Below are positions 54,977 to 64,000 of a stretch of DNA of 64,000 nt, piece after piece. The notes beneath the pieces are model-generated. The model was not told where the DNA came from. It searched no databases and was given only the letters and a program-made list of their open reading frames with translations. Origin of the DNA: Tolumonas lignilytica (lineage in GTDB: Bacteria; Pseudomonadota; Gammaproteobacteria; Enterobacterales; Aeromonadaceae); contig NZ_AZUK01000001.1 of assembly GCF_000527035.1 (NCBI RefSeq), positions 2,430,001-2,494,000 on the forward strand. Direction: 5' to 3'. Each line of letters opens with the position of its first letter. The first letter of the stretch is position 1. The translations under genes were made by a program, and so were the position numbers.

Positions 54977-57436
54977 ATGCGTGTACTTAAGTTTGGTGGT
55001 TCTTCACTGGCAGATGCGGAGCGGTTCCTGCGAGTTTCCGATATTGTAGTGAACAATCAACAACAGGTTCAGGTGGCATTGGTGTTATCGGCACCGGCCA
55101 AAGTGACTAACCTGCTGGTGGCATTAGTGGCTCAGACCAGCAAAGGTGAAGATGCCAGTGCAACATTGGCTGAAATCGAAGGTATTTTCACGCGTCTGAT
55201 CACCGGGCTGAAAACACGTTATGCCAATTTCGCTGACGAAGTGCTGATGCAACGTCTGCAACAAGAACTGGGTACCATCCGCAGTAAAATGCAGGGTATT
55301 CAGTTGCTGAATCAGTGCCCGGACAGTGTACAGGCGTTGATCCTAAGCCGAGGTGAAGCGCTATCCATTGCTTGCATGGAACAATTGCTGCTGGCGCGTG
55401 GCGAAAAAGTCACCCGGATCAATCCAGTGGAAATGTTACTGGCGGAAGGTAGCTTCTTAGAATCGCACGTTGATATTGATGTTTCCCGCGCGCGTTTTGC
55501 CGCAAAACCAGTGAATGAAGGTCATGTTTACCTCATGGCGGGTTTCACCGGTGGTAATGCAAACGGTGAGTTGGTGCTGCTGGGCCGTAACGGTTCTGAC
55601 TATTCTGCTGCTGTGTTAGCAGCCTGTGTGAATGCCGATTGCTGTGAGATCTGGACTGACGTAGACGGGGTTTACAGTTGTGATCCACGTCTGGTACCGG
55701 ATGCGGTACTGCTGAAACGCATGTCTTATAAAGAAGCGATGGAGCTGTCTTACTTCGGCGCTAAAGTATTGCACCCGCGTACCATCGCACCGATTGCCCG
55801 TTTCCACATTCCATGTCTTATCAAAAACACCTTTAACCCACAGGGTGAAGGTACGCTAATCAGCGCCGATCACGGTGATGATCAATATCCGGTGAAAGGT
55901 ATCTCTGATCTGTCCGGTATCTCCATGATCAACGTCAGCGGCCCCGGCATGAAAGGCATGGTTGGCATGGCTGGCCGTATGTTCACTGCGGTTTCCCGTG
56001 CGGGTGTCTCGGTGGTTTTGATTACCCAGGCTTCTTCTGAATACAGCATCAGCTTCTGCATCCACACCTATGATGCCGAAAAAGCGCTGAAAGTGCTGAA
56101 TCAGGAATTTGAGCTGGAATTAAAAGCGAACTTGCTGGAAGAGATCGAAATTCGTCACGATCTGGCTATTTTGTCTCTGGTCGGTGATGGCATGCGTACC
56201 ATGAAAGGGATCGCTGCCCGTTTCTTTACTTCGCTGGCGCAAGCTGCCATCAATATCGTTGCTATCTCTCAAGGCTCCAGCGAACGCTCAATCTCTGCGG
56301 TCGTGGGTAACAAAAAAGTTACTGAAGCTATCAAGGCGTGTCACCAGAACCTGTTCGGTACCCAGCAATTTATCGATATTATTCTGGTAGGGCTCGGTGG
56401 TGTAGGCGGTGCACTGCTTCAACAGATCCGTCGTCAACAAGCCGTGCTCAGCAAACAAGGCATCGGTTTACGAGTCGTTGGTTTGGCCAATTCTCGCAAA
56501 ATGGCGTTATCCAAAGACGGTCTGGATCTGGAAAATTGGCAAGCCGCGCTGGAAGTGGCCACTGAACGTTTCAACCTGCAAGCGATCAAACAACTGGTGG
56601 ATGACAGCCATTTGATCAACCCGGTCATTGTAGATTGTACTTCTGATGAAACCATCTCTGGCCAGTATGCCGATTTCCTGGCAGCAGGTTTCCATGTGGT
56701 TACCCCGAATAAAAAAGCGAATACCAGCTCGATCCAGTATTACCGTGAATTACGCCGTACGGCACAGGCTACCCGTCGTAAGTTTCTGTACGAAACCAAC
56801 GTGGGTGCGGGTCTGCCAGTTATCGAAAACCTGCAGAATCTGATCAAAGCAGGTGATAAACTACAGGCCTTTAACGGTATTCTTTCTGGTTCACTGTCAT
56901 TCATCTTCGGCAAGCTGGACGAAGGCTGCAGTTTCTCTGAAGCCACACTGACTGCAAAAGGCAATGGCTTTACTGAGCCGGATCCGCGCGATGATTTAAG
57001 TGGTATGGATGTCGCCCGTAAGCTGCTGATTCTGGCCCGTGAAGCAGGAATGCCATTGGAACTGAGTGATGTGATCGTTGAACAGGCATTACCACCAGGA
57101 TTCGATGCGTCTGGTTCTACAGATGAGTTCATCAAGCGTCTGCCAGAAGCTGATGCGTGGTTCCGTGAGCGTGTTGCTGCTGCTAAAGAAGCCGGTAAGG
57201 TGCTGCGTTATGTCGGCAGTATCGAAAATGGTCAGTGCAAAGTGGCCATTAAAGAAGTCGATGAAAACGATCCGTTATTCAAAGTGAAAGATGGTGAAAA
57301 CGCGTTGGCGTTCTTCTCTACCTACTATCAACCGATTCCTTTGGTCTTGCGCGGTTACGGTGCGGGCACTGAAGTAACAGCGGCAGGGGTCTTTGCGGAT
57401 CTGCTGCGCACCCTGAACTGGAAGCAAGAGGTATAA
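54977..57436 (+). CDS. thrA: Bifunctional aspartokinase I / homoserine dehydrogenase I
   Basis: This 819-residue fusion matches E. coli ThrA (820). The N-terminal aspartokinase starts [17 protein letters not shown]. Two ACT-type regulatory segments occupy about 315-460 ([32 protein letters not shown]). The homoserine dehydrogenase begins near 463 with the NAD(P) loop [17 protein letters not shown] and [11 protein letters not shown] follow. It catalyses the first and third steps from aspartate to homoserine and is inhibited by Thr in the family. The start at 54977 has GGGAGAGG upstream; longer frames would run over the attenuator and leader peptide. Confidence 0.97.
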   Translation: MRVLKFGGSSLADAERFLRVSDIVVNNQQQVQVALVLSAPAKVTNLLVALVAQTSKGEDASATLAEIEGIFTRLITGLKTRYANFADEVLMQRLQQELGTIRSKMQGIQLLNQCPDSVQALILSRGEALSIACMEQLLLARGEKVTRINPVEMLLAEGSFLESHVDIDVSRARFAAKPVNEGHVYLMAGFTGGNANGELVLLGRNGSDYSAAVLAACVNADCCEIWTDVDGVYSCDPRLVPDAVLLKRMSYKEAMELSYFGAKVLHPRTIAPIARFHIPCLIKNTFNPQGEGTLISADHGDDQYPVKGISDLSGISMINVSGPGMKGMVGMAGRMFTAVSRAGVSVVLITQASSEYSISFCIHTYDAEKALKVLNQEFELELKANLLEEIEIRHDLAILSLVGDGMRTMKGIAARFFTSLAQAAINIVAISQGSSERSISAVVGNKKVTEAIKACHQNLFGTQQFIDIILVGLGGVGGALLQQIRRQQAVLSKQGIGLRVVGLANSRKMALSKDGLDLENWQAALEVATERFNLQAIKQLVDDSHLINPVIVDCTSDETISGQYADFLAAGFHVVTPNKKANTSSIQYYRELRRTAQATRRKFLYETNVGAGLPVIENLQNLIKAGDKLQAFNGILSGSLSFIFGKLDEGCSFSEATLTAKGNGFTEPDPRDDLSGMDVARKLLILAREAGMPLELSDVIVEQALPPGFDASGSTDEFIKRLPEADAWFRERVAAAKEAGKVLRYVGSIENGQCKVAIKEVDENDPLFKVKDGENALAFFSTYYQPIPLVLRGYGAGTEVTAAGVFADLLRTLNWKQEV

Positions 57437-57439
57437 TTC

Positions 57440-58396
57440 ATGACCGTAGTAGCATACGCTCCGGCCTCGATTGGTAATGTCAGTGTTGGTTTTGATGTAT
57501 TAGGTGCCGCACTGGCACCTATCGATGGCGCTCTGTTGGGTGATCGGGTGGAAGTGGCCGATCACGATGCTCCGTTTGCGTTGAGCTGTCAGGGCCGCTT
57601 TGCCCATAAGTTACCGGCAGAGGCTGAGAAAAACATCGTTTACGACTGCTATCTGGGTTATGCCGCCGCACTGAAAAAACGTGGATTAAGCATTAAACCT
57701 CTGCGCATGGTGCTGGAGAAAAACCTGCCGATCGGTTCGGGTCTGGGTTCCAGTGCCTCCAGCATTGTGGCCGCTCTGGCCGCATTGAATGCTTTCCATG
57801 ACTATGCTTTGGATAAGGATGAAGCCCTGTTGCTGATGGGCGAGTTGGAAGGTCAGATTTCCGGTTCGATCCATTACGACAACGTGGCACCATGCTATCT
57901 GGGTGGCCTGCAGCTGATGATAGAAGAAGAAGGTATCATTAGTCAGTCGGTGCCGACCTTTGATAACTGGTACTGGGTGTCTTGTTATCCAGGGATCAGC
58001 ATTTCTACAGCGGAAGCCCGTGCTATTCTGCCTGCCCAATACCGTCGCAGTGATTGTCTGACTTATGGTCGTCGTCTGGCTGCGTTTGTTCATGCCAGCC
58101 ATACTGGTCAGGAAAAACTGGCGTCTGCGATGCTGAAAGATGTCATCGCTGAACCATATCGTCAGGCACTGATTCCGAAATTTAATGAAGTGCGCCAGCA
58201 TGCCGCGATGTCAGGTGCCTTAGCCACCGGTATTTCCGGTTCCGGCCCGACTGTCTTTGTTGCTATGACTGATAAGCAACAGGCCTTACGTATGAAAGAG
58301 TGGCTGGAAGCCAATTTCATCCAGAATGAAGATGGTTTCTGCCACGTGTGCAAGATTGATCGTCAGGGAACACAAATTACAGGACAAGGATTATGA
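57440..58396 (+). CDS. thrB: Homoserine kinase
   Basis: This 318-residue GHMP kinase phosphorylates homoserine. The ATP-binding motif is [18 protein letters not shown]; the C-terminal [12 protein letters not shown] is the third GHMP motif. It starts [19 protein letters not shown]. It lies 3 bases after thrA and overlaps thrC by 4 bases, giving a fully coupled operon. Confidence 0.97.
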   Translation: MTVVAYAPASIGNVSVGFDVLGAALAPIDGALLGDRVEVADHDAPFALSCQGRFAHKLPAEAEKNIVYDCYLGYAAALKKRGLSIKPLRMVLEKNLPIGSGLGSSASSIVAALAALNAFHDYALDKDEALLLMGELEGQISGSIHYDNVAPCYLGGLQLMIEEEGIISQSVPTFDNWYWVSCYPGISISTAEARAILPAQYRRSDCLTYGRRLAAFVHASHTGQEKLASAMLKDVIAEPYRQALIPKFNEVRQHAAMSGALATGISGSGPTVFVAMTDKQQALRMKEWLEANFIQNEDGFCHVCKIDRQGTQITGQGL

Positions 58397-59667
58397 AGCT
58401 TTACAACATCAAAGATCATTCAGAACAGGTCAGCTTTGCCCAAGCGGTGAAACAAGGTCTGGGTCGCGAACAAGGGTTATTTTTCCCTGAACAGATTGCA
58501 CCGTTAGCCGATGTGGATGCATTGCTTGATCAGCCGTTGGTGGAACGTTCAGTGGCGATTCTGAAGCATTTGATCGGTGATGAGCTGTCACAGGAAAAGC
58601 TGCAGGAAATGGTGGCAACGGCGTTCTCTTTTCCGGCTCCGCTGGCGAAAGTAGCTGAGAACACCTATGCGCTGGAGCTGTTTCATGGCCCAACACTGGC
58701 ATTCAAAGATTTCGGTGGCCGTTTCATGGCGCAGTGTCTGACGGCATTCAGCACTGGTGAGAAAATTACAATCCTGACTGCGACTTCAGGTGATACAGGG
58801 GCTGCAGTAGCTCATGCATTCTATGGTCTGCCAAACATTGAAGTCGTGATCCTGTATCCGGAAGGCAAAATCAGCCCGCTGCAGGAAAAACTGTTCTGCA
58901 CCCTGGGCGGTAACATTCGTACCATTGCGATCAAGGGCACCTTTGATGATTGTCAGGCGATGGTGAAAAATGCCTTTGATGATGTAGAGCTGAAAAAAGC
59001 GATTGGCTTGAACTCTGCCAATTCCATCAATATCAGCCGTCTGGTTGCACAGATTTGCTATTACTTTGAAGCGGTTGCCCAACTGCCTAAAGCCCAGCGT
59101 GAACAAGCCGTGATTGCCGTCCCGTCTGGTAACTTCGGTAACCTGACTGCAGGGCTGATTGCAAAGGCATTAGGCTTGCCGGTTAAACGTTTCATTGTTG
59201 CTACCAATGCTAATGATACTGTGCCTCGTTATCTGGCTGAGGGCACTTGGTCGCCTAAAGAAACCGTGCCAACGCTGTCAAATGCGATGGATGTGAGCCG
59301 TCCTAATAACTGGCCACGTGTTGAAGAGCTGTTTAAAGTAAAAGGCTGGGATCTGAAATCTCTGGGTTATGCAGCCCGTTCAGATGAAGAAACCCGCGCA
59401 AGCTTGAAAAAACTGCATGCGGCTGGATATCTGTGTGAACCTCATGGTGTGATCGCATGGGATGTACTGCAATCTCAACTGGCTGCTGATGAAGTGGGTA
59501 TTTTCCTGTGTACCGCTCATCCGGCTAAGTTTAAAGAAAGCGTGGAAGAGATCCTGAACATTGAGCTGTCGCTGCCAAAAGAATTGGCTGATCGCGCAGA
59601 TCTGCCTTTGCTGTCGACCTTCATGCCTGCTGACTTTGCCAAATTGCGGGAATTTCTGTTGGCTTAA
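58393..59667 (+). CDS. thrC: Threonine synthase
   Basis: This 424-residue PLP enzyme converts O-phosphohomoserine to threonine. The PLP lysine is in [13 protein letters not shown], the phosphate-binding loop is [15 protein letters not shown], and [10 protein letters not shown] is also conserved. The length is close to E. coli ThrC (428). The ATG overlaps the thrB stop (ATGA). Confidence 0.97.
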   Translation: MKLYNIKDHSEQVSFAQAVKQGLGREQGLFFPEQIAPLADVDALLDQPLVERSVAILKHLIGDELSQEKLQEMVATAFSFPAPLAKVAENTYALELFHGPTLAFKDFGGRFMAQCLTAFSTGEKITILTATSGDTGAAVAHAFYGLPNIEVVILYPEGKISPLQEKLFCTLGGNIRTIAIKGTFDDCQAMVKNAFDDVELKKAIGLNSANSINISRLVAQICYYFEAVAQLPKAQREQAVIAVPSGNFGNLTAGLIAKALGLPVKRFIVATNANDTVPRYLAEGTWSPKETVPTLSNAMDVSRPNNWPRVEELFKVKGWDLKSLGYAARSDEETRASLKKLHAAGYLCEPHGVIAWDVLQSQLAADEVGIFLCTAHPAKFKESVEEILNIELSLPKELADRADLPLLSTFMPADFAKLREFLLA

Positions 59668-59686
59668 GTGATCCGTCATACTATAG

Positions 59687-59711
59687 AAACCCTCTTCGGA
59701 GGGTTTTTTTG
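59687..59711 (+). terminator. thr operon terminator
   Basis: AAACCCTC (59687-59694), a TTCG tetraloop and GAGGGTTT (59699-59706) followed by more T. Confidence 0.92.
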
Positions 59712-59753
59712 TATCCAGAACTTTTAAAGGGAAGCGTTATTTTCTAATCCGCA

Positions 59754-59785
59754 ATAAAAAAGCCGACTTAAAAAGCCGGCTTTTC
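59754..59785 (-). terminator. crr terminator
   Basis: AAAAGCCG (59757-59764) and CGGCTTTT (59777-59784) form a stem. The minus-strand reading ends in TTTTTTATT, 20 bases or so after the crr stop. Confidence 0.8.
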
Positions 59786-59802
59786 CACAACCCAGAGGGT
59801 TA

Positions 59803-60318
59803 TTATTTCTTGATGCGCAGTACTGGGGTTTCGCCCAGAGTCACTGGACCAGACAGTTTGGTCAGTGATTTCACGTCATCCATGTTAGAAATAACAACTG
59901 GAGTCAGAGTTGATTTTGCATTGCTTTGCAGGAATGCCAGATCGAATTCGATAATGGTATCGCCTGTCTTAACCTGCTGGCCTTCCTGCGCGATGCGGGT
60001 AAAGCCTTGGCCTTTCAGTTCTACAGTATCAATACCAAAGTGAACGAACAGTTCGATACCTGAATCTGATTCCAGAGAGAATGCATGATTAGTTTCGAAG
60101 ATCTTACCGATCACGCCATCACATGGAGCAACCATCTTGTTGCCGGTTGGCTTGATAGCAATACCATCACCGACGATTTTCTCAGCGAAAACCACGTCCG
60201 GTACATCTTCAATCGGTACAATCTCACCAGACAGCGGCGCAAAAATTTCGATACCAGCAGTATCGGTTGCGCTGTTGTCAGAAGAGACCATCTTCTTCAA
60301 AAAATCAAAAAAGCCCAT
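59803..60318 (-). CDS. crr: PTS glucose-specific enzyme IIA
   Basis: This 171-residue cytoplasmic phosphocarrier accepts phosphate from HPr and passes it to IICB-type permeases, and in enterics it regulates adenylate cyclase and carbon uptake. The active-site His lies in LFVHFGIDTVEL, with the second His in NHAFSLESDSG. LSGEIVPIEDVPDVVFA and TPVVISNMD are conserved. CAGGAG precedes the start. It is the last gene of ptsH-ptsI-crr. Confidence 0.96.
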   Translation of the reverse strand: MGFFDFLKKMVSSDNSATDTAGIEIFAPLSGEIVPIEDVPDVVFAEKIVGDGIAIKPTGNKMVAPCDGVIGKIFETNHAFSLESDSGIELFVHFGIDTVELKGQGFTRIAQEGQQVKTGDTIIEFDLAFLQSNAKSTLTPVVISNMDDVKSLTKLSGPVTLGETPVLRIKK

Positions 60319-60358
60319 GGTTTAGCTCCTGAATTATAATGTGATCAATACGATTCTA

Positions 60359-62086
60359 TCAGACTGCTCTGTTCTTAACAAAGTACTCATCTACAATCGC
60401 TTCAACCTCAGCAGCTGTAGCTGATGCCAATGCGCGGTCAGCCAGATCTTTCGCAACAGCATAGCTAGTGTTACGAACCAGTTGCTTCACTCGAGGAATA
60501 GAGATAGCACTCATTGAGAACTCATCCAGACCCATACCCAACAGCAGTACAGTAGCACGTTCATCACCTGCTAATTCACCACACATACCGGTCCATTTAC
60601 CTTCAGCATGTGATGCGTCGATAACTTGCTTGATCAGGTTCAATACCGCAGGAGACAGCGGATTGTACAGGCGAGAGATCATTTCGTTACCACGGTCGAC
60701 AGCCAGTGTGTACTGAGTCAAGTCGTTGGTACCGATACTGAAGAAATCTGCTTCTTTTGCCAGATGGCGAGCCATCACAGCAGCAGCAGGGGTTTCAATC
60801 ATGATACCCACTTCGATGTTTTCATCGAAAGCAATACCTTCATTACGCAGCTCTTCTTTCAGCTCTGCCAGTTCAACTTTCAGCGAACGGAATTCTTCAA
60901 CTGAAATGATCATTGGGAACATGATACGCAGCTTGCCGAAAACGGAAGCTCGCAGAATTGCGCGTAACTGAGTGTGCATGATGTCTTTGCGATCAAAGAA
61001 GATACGCACAGCACGCCAGCCCAGGAACGGGTTCATTTCTTTCGGGAACTTCATGTAAGGCAGTTCTTTGTCGCCACCGATGTCCATGGTACGGACAATG
61101 ATAGGCTTGTCAGGCATGGACTGAGCCACTTCTTTATATGCCTGGAACTGTTCCTGCTCGGTTGGCAGAGAATCACGATCCATGAAGAGGAATTCGGTAC
61201 GGTACAGACCAACACCTTCGGCACCGTTACGGTGTGCACCATCCATATCTTTGATGGTACCGATGTTGGAGCAAACTTCTACCTGATGACCGTCGGTCGT
61301 CGTTGCTGGCAGCTCACGCAGTTTAGCCAGCTCTGCTTTTTCAGCCAGGAACTTAGCTTGCGCAGCTTTGGTTTTAGCCAGTACTTCTTCAGATGGGTTG
61401 ATGTGTACCTGATTATGGATCGCATCCAGGATCAAGTAATCCCCGCTCTGAACTTGTTTGGTTACGTCGTTTGTACCCACAATCGCTGGCAGTTCCAAAG
61501 AACGAGCCATGATTGAAGTATGAGAGGTACGGCCGCCGATATCTGTTACGAAACCACGCACGAAGTCCAGATTAATCTGTGCTGTTTCAGAAGGAGTCAG
61601 GTCATTAGCAACCAGGATCACTTCTTCATCGATAGTGCTCAGGTTAACAATTTCCATGCCCAGCACGTTTTTGACCAGACGACTACCGATATCACGGAAA
61701 TCGGTGGCGCGTTCGCGCAGGTATGGATCATCCAGTTCGGCCATCATAGAAGCGTATTGTTCAATAGCTTGGTGGATGGCGCGATCTGCACTGAACTGTT
61801 CATCGCGAATGAGAGTCAGAATATCCTGTTCGAGTTCTTCGTCCTCGAGCAGCATGATATGGCCTTCGAAAATAGCCTCTTTCTCTTCACCGAAAGTCTT
61901 ACCCGCCATTTCTTTGATGGCTTCTAGTTGTTGTGCAGACTTGGTGCGAGCTTCGTAAAAACGAGCAACTTCGCTATCAACCTGAGAGGAAGAGATTGGA
62001 GCCTGATTGATAACAATGTGTTGTTCTTTCAGCACCAGGGCCTTGGCAAATGCAACGCCAGGTGATGCCAGGATACCAGAGATCAT
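60359..62086 (-). CDS. ptsI: PTS enzyme I (PEP-protein phosphotransferase)
   Basis: This 575-residue enzyme takes phosphate from PEP to HPr. It matches E. coli EI in length. The phospho-His is in [13 protein letters not shown] near residue 190, the PEP-binding stretch is [15 protein letters not shown], and the catalytic Cys is in GMCGELAGD near residue 503. It starts [16 protein letters not shown]. It lies 59 bases after ptsH and 40 bases before crr. Confidence 0.97.
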   Translation of the reverse strand: MISGILASPGVAFAKALVLKEQHIVINQAPISSSQVDSEVARFYEARTKSAQQLEAIKEMAGKTFGEEKEAIFEGHIMLLEDEELEQDILTLIRDEQFSADRAIHQAIEQYASMMAELDDPYLRERATDFRDIGSRLVKNVLGMEIVNLSTIDEEVILVANDLTPSETAQINLDFVRGFVTDIGGRTSHTSIMARSLELPAIVGTNDVTKQVQSGDYLILDAIHNQVHINPSEEVLAKTKAAQAKFLAEKAELAKLRELPATTTDGHQVEVCSNIGTIKDMDGAHRNGAEGVGLYRTEFLFMDRDSLPTEQEQFQAYKEVAQSMPDKPIIVRTMDIGGDKELPYMKFPKEMNPFLGWRAVRIFFDRKDIMHTQLRAILRASVFGKLRIMFPMIISVEEFRSLKVELAELKEELRNEGIAFDENIEVGIMIETPAAAVMARHLAKEADFFSIGTNDLTQYTLAVDRGNEMISRLYNPLSPAVLNLIKQVIDASHAEGKWTGMCGELAGDERATVLLLGMGLDEFSMSAISIPRVKQLVRNTSYAVAKDLADRALASATAAEVEAIVDEYFVKNRAV

Positions 62087-62145
62087 AGCCGTACCTATAT
62101 TGTGTTAATAGGGATAAAAAAAGTGCAAAAACAGAAAGAGCCGGA

Positions 62146-62403
62146 TTATTCCAGCTCGTCCATCAGTGCTACCAATTTATCAACAGCTTTTTTCTCATCA
62201 CTGCCTTCAGCGCGGATAGTGATAGTAGTACCTTTGGTCAGACCCAGAGTTTGCAGTTTGAACAAGCTCTTGGCGCTGGCAGATTTGCCGCCACTGATAA
62301 CGGTTACTTCGCTTTGAAATTCTTTTGCTTCTTTAACGAATTGAGCAGCAGGACGTGTGTGCAGGCCGTTTTCAGCAGTAATCAGTACAGACTTCTCGTA
62401 CAT
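62146..62403 (-). CDS. ptsH: PTS phosphocarrier HPr
   Basis: This 85-residue HPr has phospho-His15 in [12 protein letters not shown] and the Ser46 region [18 protein letters not shown]. The length and sequence match E. coli HPr. The start at 62403 has GGGGTG upstream; the longer frame to 62457 is not supported. It is the first gene of the pts operon; a CGATTT-N8-AAATCG dyad (62478-62497) stands in its upstream region. Confidence 0.97.
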   Translation of the reverse strand: MYEKSVLITAENGLHTRPAAQFVKEAKEFQSEVTVISGGKSASAKSLFKLQTLGLTKGTTITIRAEGSDEKKAVDKLVALMDELE

Positions 62404-62645
62404 TTGTTCACCCCAAATTAAATAAATCCATATTGTCGAGCGCGCTAAGGATAGCATTACACAGCTGCTGAGATAAACGATTTTGCATATTAAATCGAGA
62501 TTTTTTGAATAATGTTACCGAGATGTTATTGATAAAATAACGAGTTGTAGTGCTTAAATAGTTGCTTCGTTAATCAAAGAGTGCATGTTTTGCCATATAG
62601 GTTATTGAATGTTGACTAACTTGATAAAAGTAAACGATATGGAAT

Positions 62646-62671
62646 AAAAAAAGCACGCTGTCGCGTGCTTT
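62646..62671 (-). terminator. cysK terminator
   Basis: AAAGCACGC (62650-62658), TGTC loop and GCGTGCTTT (62663-62671). On the minus strand TTTTTTT follows. Confidence 0.88.
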
Positions 62672-62695
62672 AAATGTAAGAGATAAGGGCTGAAC

Positions 62696-63664
62696 TTATG
62701 ATTGCAGCTCTTGTTCCGTGAAAATACCTTGGAACAATACGCTGGAGAGGTAACGCTCACCGGAACTTGGCAGAATGACAACAATTGTTTTGTTTGCAAA
62801 TTCAGGCAATTCAGCCAAACGGTTGGCAGCAACCACGGCGGCACCAGAACTGATACCGGCAAGAATGCCTTCTTCTTCCATCAGTCGACGGGCCATGGCA
62901 ATGGCATCATCACTAGTCACTTTTTCTACCCGATCCAGCAGCGAGAGATCCAGGTTGCCAGGAATAAAGCCGGCACCAATGCCTTGAATTTTGTGTGGGC
63001 CCGGCTTCAGCTCTTCACCGGCCAGTTTTTGGCTGATCACGGGCGATTCGGCTGGCTCAACAGCCACGGAGATGATTTGCTTGCCCTGTGTTTTCTTGAT
63101 GTAGCGGGAAATCCCGGTAATTGTACCGCCAGTACCAACACCGGCTACTACGACGTCAACCTGACCATCGGTATCATTCCAGATCTCCGGGCCTGTTGTC
63201 TTTTCGTGAATTTCAGGGTTTGCCGGATTTTCAAATTGTTGCAGCAGTACATATTTTTCCGGGTCAGCATTAACCAGCTCTTCTGCCTTGGCAATGGCGC
63301 CTTTCATTCCCAAAGGGCCTTCGGTTAACACCAGATTAGCACCTAATGCTTTCAATAGCTTACGCCGTTCAAGACTCATGGTCGCAGGCATGGTCAGCGT
63401 AATGCCGTAACCGCGTGATGCCGCAACAAAAGCCAGTGCAATCCCGGTATTACCACTGGTTGGCTCAATAATTTCTTTGCCTGGTTTCAGAATGCCTTTT
63501 TTCTCAGCATCCCAAATCAAATTGGCACCGATACGGCATTTCACGCTAAAGCTTGGATTCCGACTTTCAACTTTTGCTAATACATTGCCTTTACTGACGC
63601 GGTTCAGGCGAACCAGAGGCGTATTACCAATGGTCAGTGAGTTATCTGCATAGATTTTGCTCAT
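62696..63664 (-). CDS. cysK: Cysteine synthase A
   Basis: This 322-residue PLP enzyme makes cysteine from O-acetylserine and sulfide. The PLP lysine is in [15 protein letters not shown], the substrate loop is [13 protein letters not shown], and the PLP-phosphate loop is [11 protein letters not shown]. Length and sequence match E. coli CysK. The order cysK-ptsH-ptsI-crr is shared with enterics. A CysB-dependent promoter would be expected in 63665-63917, but I cannot place one by eye. Confidence 0.96.
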   Translation of the reverse strand: MSKIYADNSLTIGNTPLVRLNRVSKGNVLAKVESRNPSFSVKCRIGANLIWDAEKKGILKPGKEIIEPTSGNTGIALAFVAASRGYGITLTMPATMSLERRKLLKALGANLVLTEGPLGMKGAIAKAEELVNADPEKYVLLQQFENPANPEIHEKTTGPEIWNDTDGQVDVVVAGVGTGGTITGISRYIKKTQGKQIISVAVEPAESPVISQKLAGEELKPGPHKIQGIGAGFIPGNLDLSLLDRVEKVTSDDAIAMARRLMEEEGILAGISSGAAVVAANRLAELPEFANKTIVVILPSSGERYLSSVLFQGIFTEQELQS

Positions 63665-63917
63665 GTTCGCTCCTGCGAGTAGGTCTTTATTGGAAGTAGG
63701 TTAATCTTAAATGCAAGGATAGGAAATGCTGTTTTGTTATAACCATATGTAATAACAAGATATAGACCATTACCCAATAAATGCTATTTCTTTGCCGCGT
63801 AAAATAATCAGCGCATGCGGCATTGTTTTAGGCATAATTACATCTATTCAAAATAATAGCGTATTACTTACCCCTGCAAATTCTTCAGAAATAACGTCAG
63901 GGCTAAGGAGGAAAGGA

Positions 63918-64000
63918 ATGCGTGGTAAATTAATGTCGACAGCAGCGGTAGCCCTGTTGGCATGGAGCAGTAATAGTTTTGCTGTTAATGTTGAATATCA
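63918..64000 (+). CDS. Exported protein, N-terminal fragment
   Basis: Only 27 codons are in the window. They encode a signal peptide (MRGKLMSTAAVALLAWSSNSFA) and the first mature residues VNVEY; the gene runs off the end. The ribosome site AAGGAGGAAAGG is strong. An outer-membrane or periplasmic protein is expected, but no family can be named. It is divergent from cysK. Confidence 0.75.
   Translation, partial: MRGKLMSTAAVALLAWSSNSFAVNVEY

Overview
The window is a chromosomal segment of a facultatively anaerobic gammaproteobacterium. The evidence is a set of enteric-type operons and regulators with close family matches: thrL-thrABC, ptsHI-crr next to cysK, ilvIH, ArcA/ArcB, RfaH, CsdA, PykF, and the CueR/CopA copper system. 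A nifB-ferredoxin-nifQ operon behind a NifA/sigma-54 promoter indicates a nitrogen fixer. The combination suggests an Aeromonadales member (Tolumonas-like), but that placement is inference from gene content. I see no insertion sequences, prophage, CRISPR arrays or integrases.

Layout. 1-4.9 kb: an NAD salvage cassette, with a Nudix-type regulator (NrtR-like, cut by the window edge) and a NadD-like adenylyltransferase divergent from nicotinamidase, pncB and glutamine-dependent nadE. 4.9-8.1 kb: copper homeostasis, with a CopZ-like chaperone divergent from copA-cueR and a CueR-type operator facing each way. 8.2-10 kb: a Cache chemoreceptor, then about 1 kb of AT-rich DNA with inverted repeats and one doubtful small ORF. 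11-17 kb: a four-gene signalling cluster (EAL-REC, REC-HD-GYP, REC, hemerythrin-histidine kinase) that probably couples O2/NO/redox sensing to cyclic-di-GMP. 17-27 kb: a small exported protein, a major porin, ydiJ, menI, csdA, an rRNA m5C methyltransferase and pdxH. 27-32 kb: an MscK-type channel and pykF.

32-34.5 kb: nifB, ferredoxin and nifQ, with a NifA site and sigma-54 promoter in front. 34.5-39.7 kb: a LysE-type exporter, brnQ, a PAP2 phosphatase with a glycosyltransferase, and a serine-rich protein of unknown function. 39.7-42.3 kb: ilvIH behind a leader of about 200 nt that folds into several strong consecutive helices and matches no riboswitch I recognise. 42.3-45 kb: a second chemoreceptor with unusual topology and two identical tRNA-Ala(GGC) genes. 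45-48.2 kb: a TRIC/YicG-type channel and the mtnN-cbiB-btuF operon. 48.4-54.6 kb: yhcC, arcB, dGTPase, rfaH and arcA. 54.8-59.7 kb: the threonine operon with a Thr/Ile-rich leader peptide and attenuator. 59.8-63.7 kb: crr, ptsI, ptsH and cysK on the minus strand. The window ends inside a gene for an exported protein.

The items most worth follow-up are the structured ilvI leader, the hemerythrin-kinase/c-di-GMP cluster with its degenerate GGDEF and HD-GYP domains, the self-contained NAD cassette with its candidate operator, the chemoreceptor whose Cache-like domain lacks a preceding membrane helix, and the serine-rich orphan.
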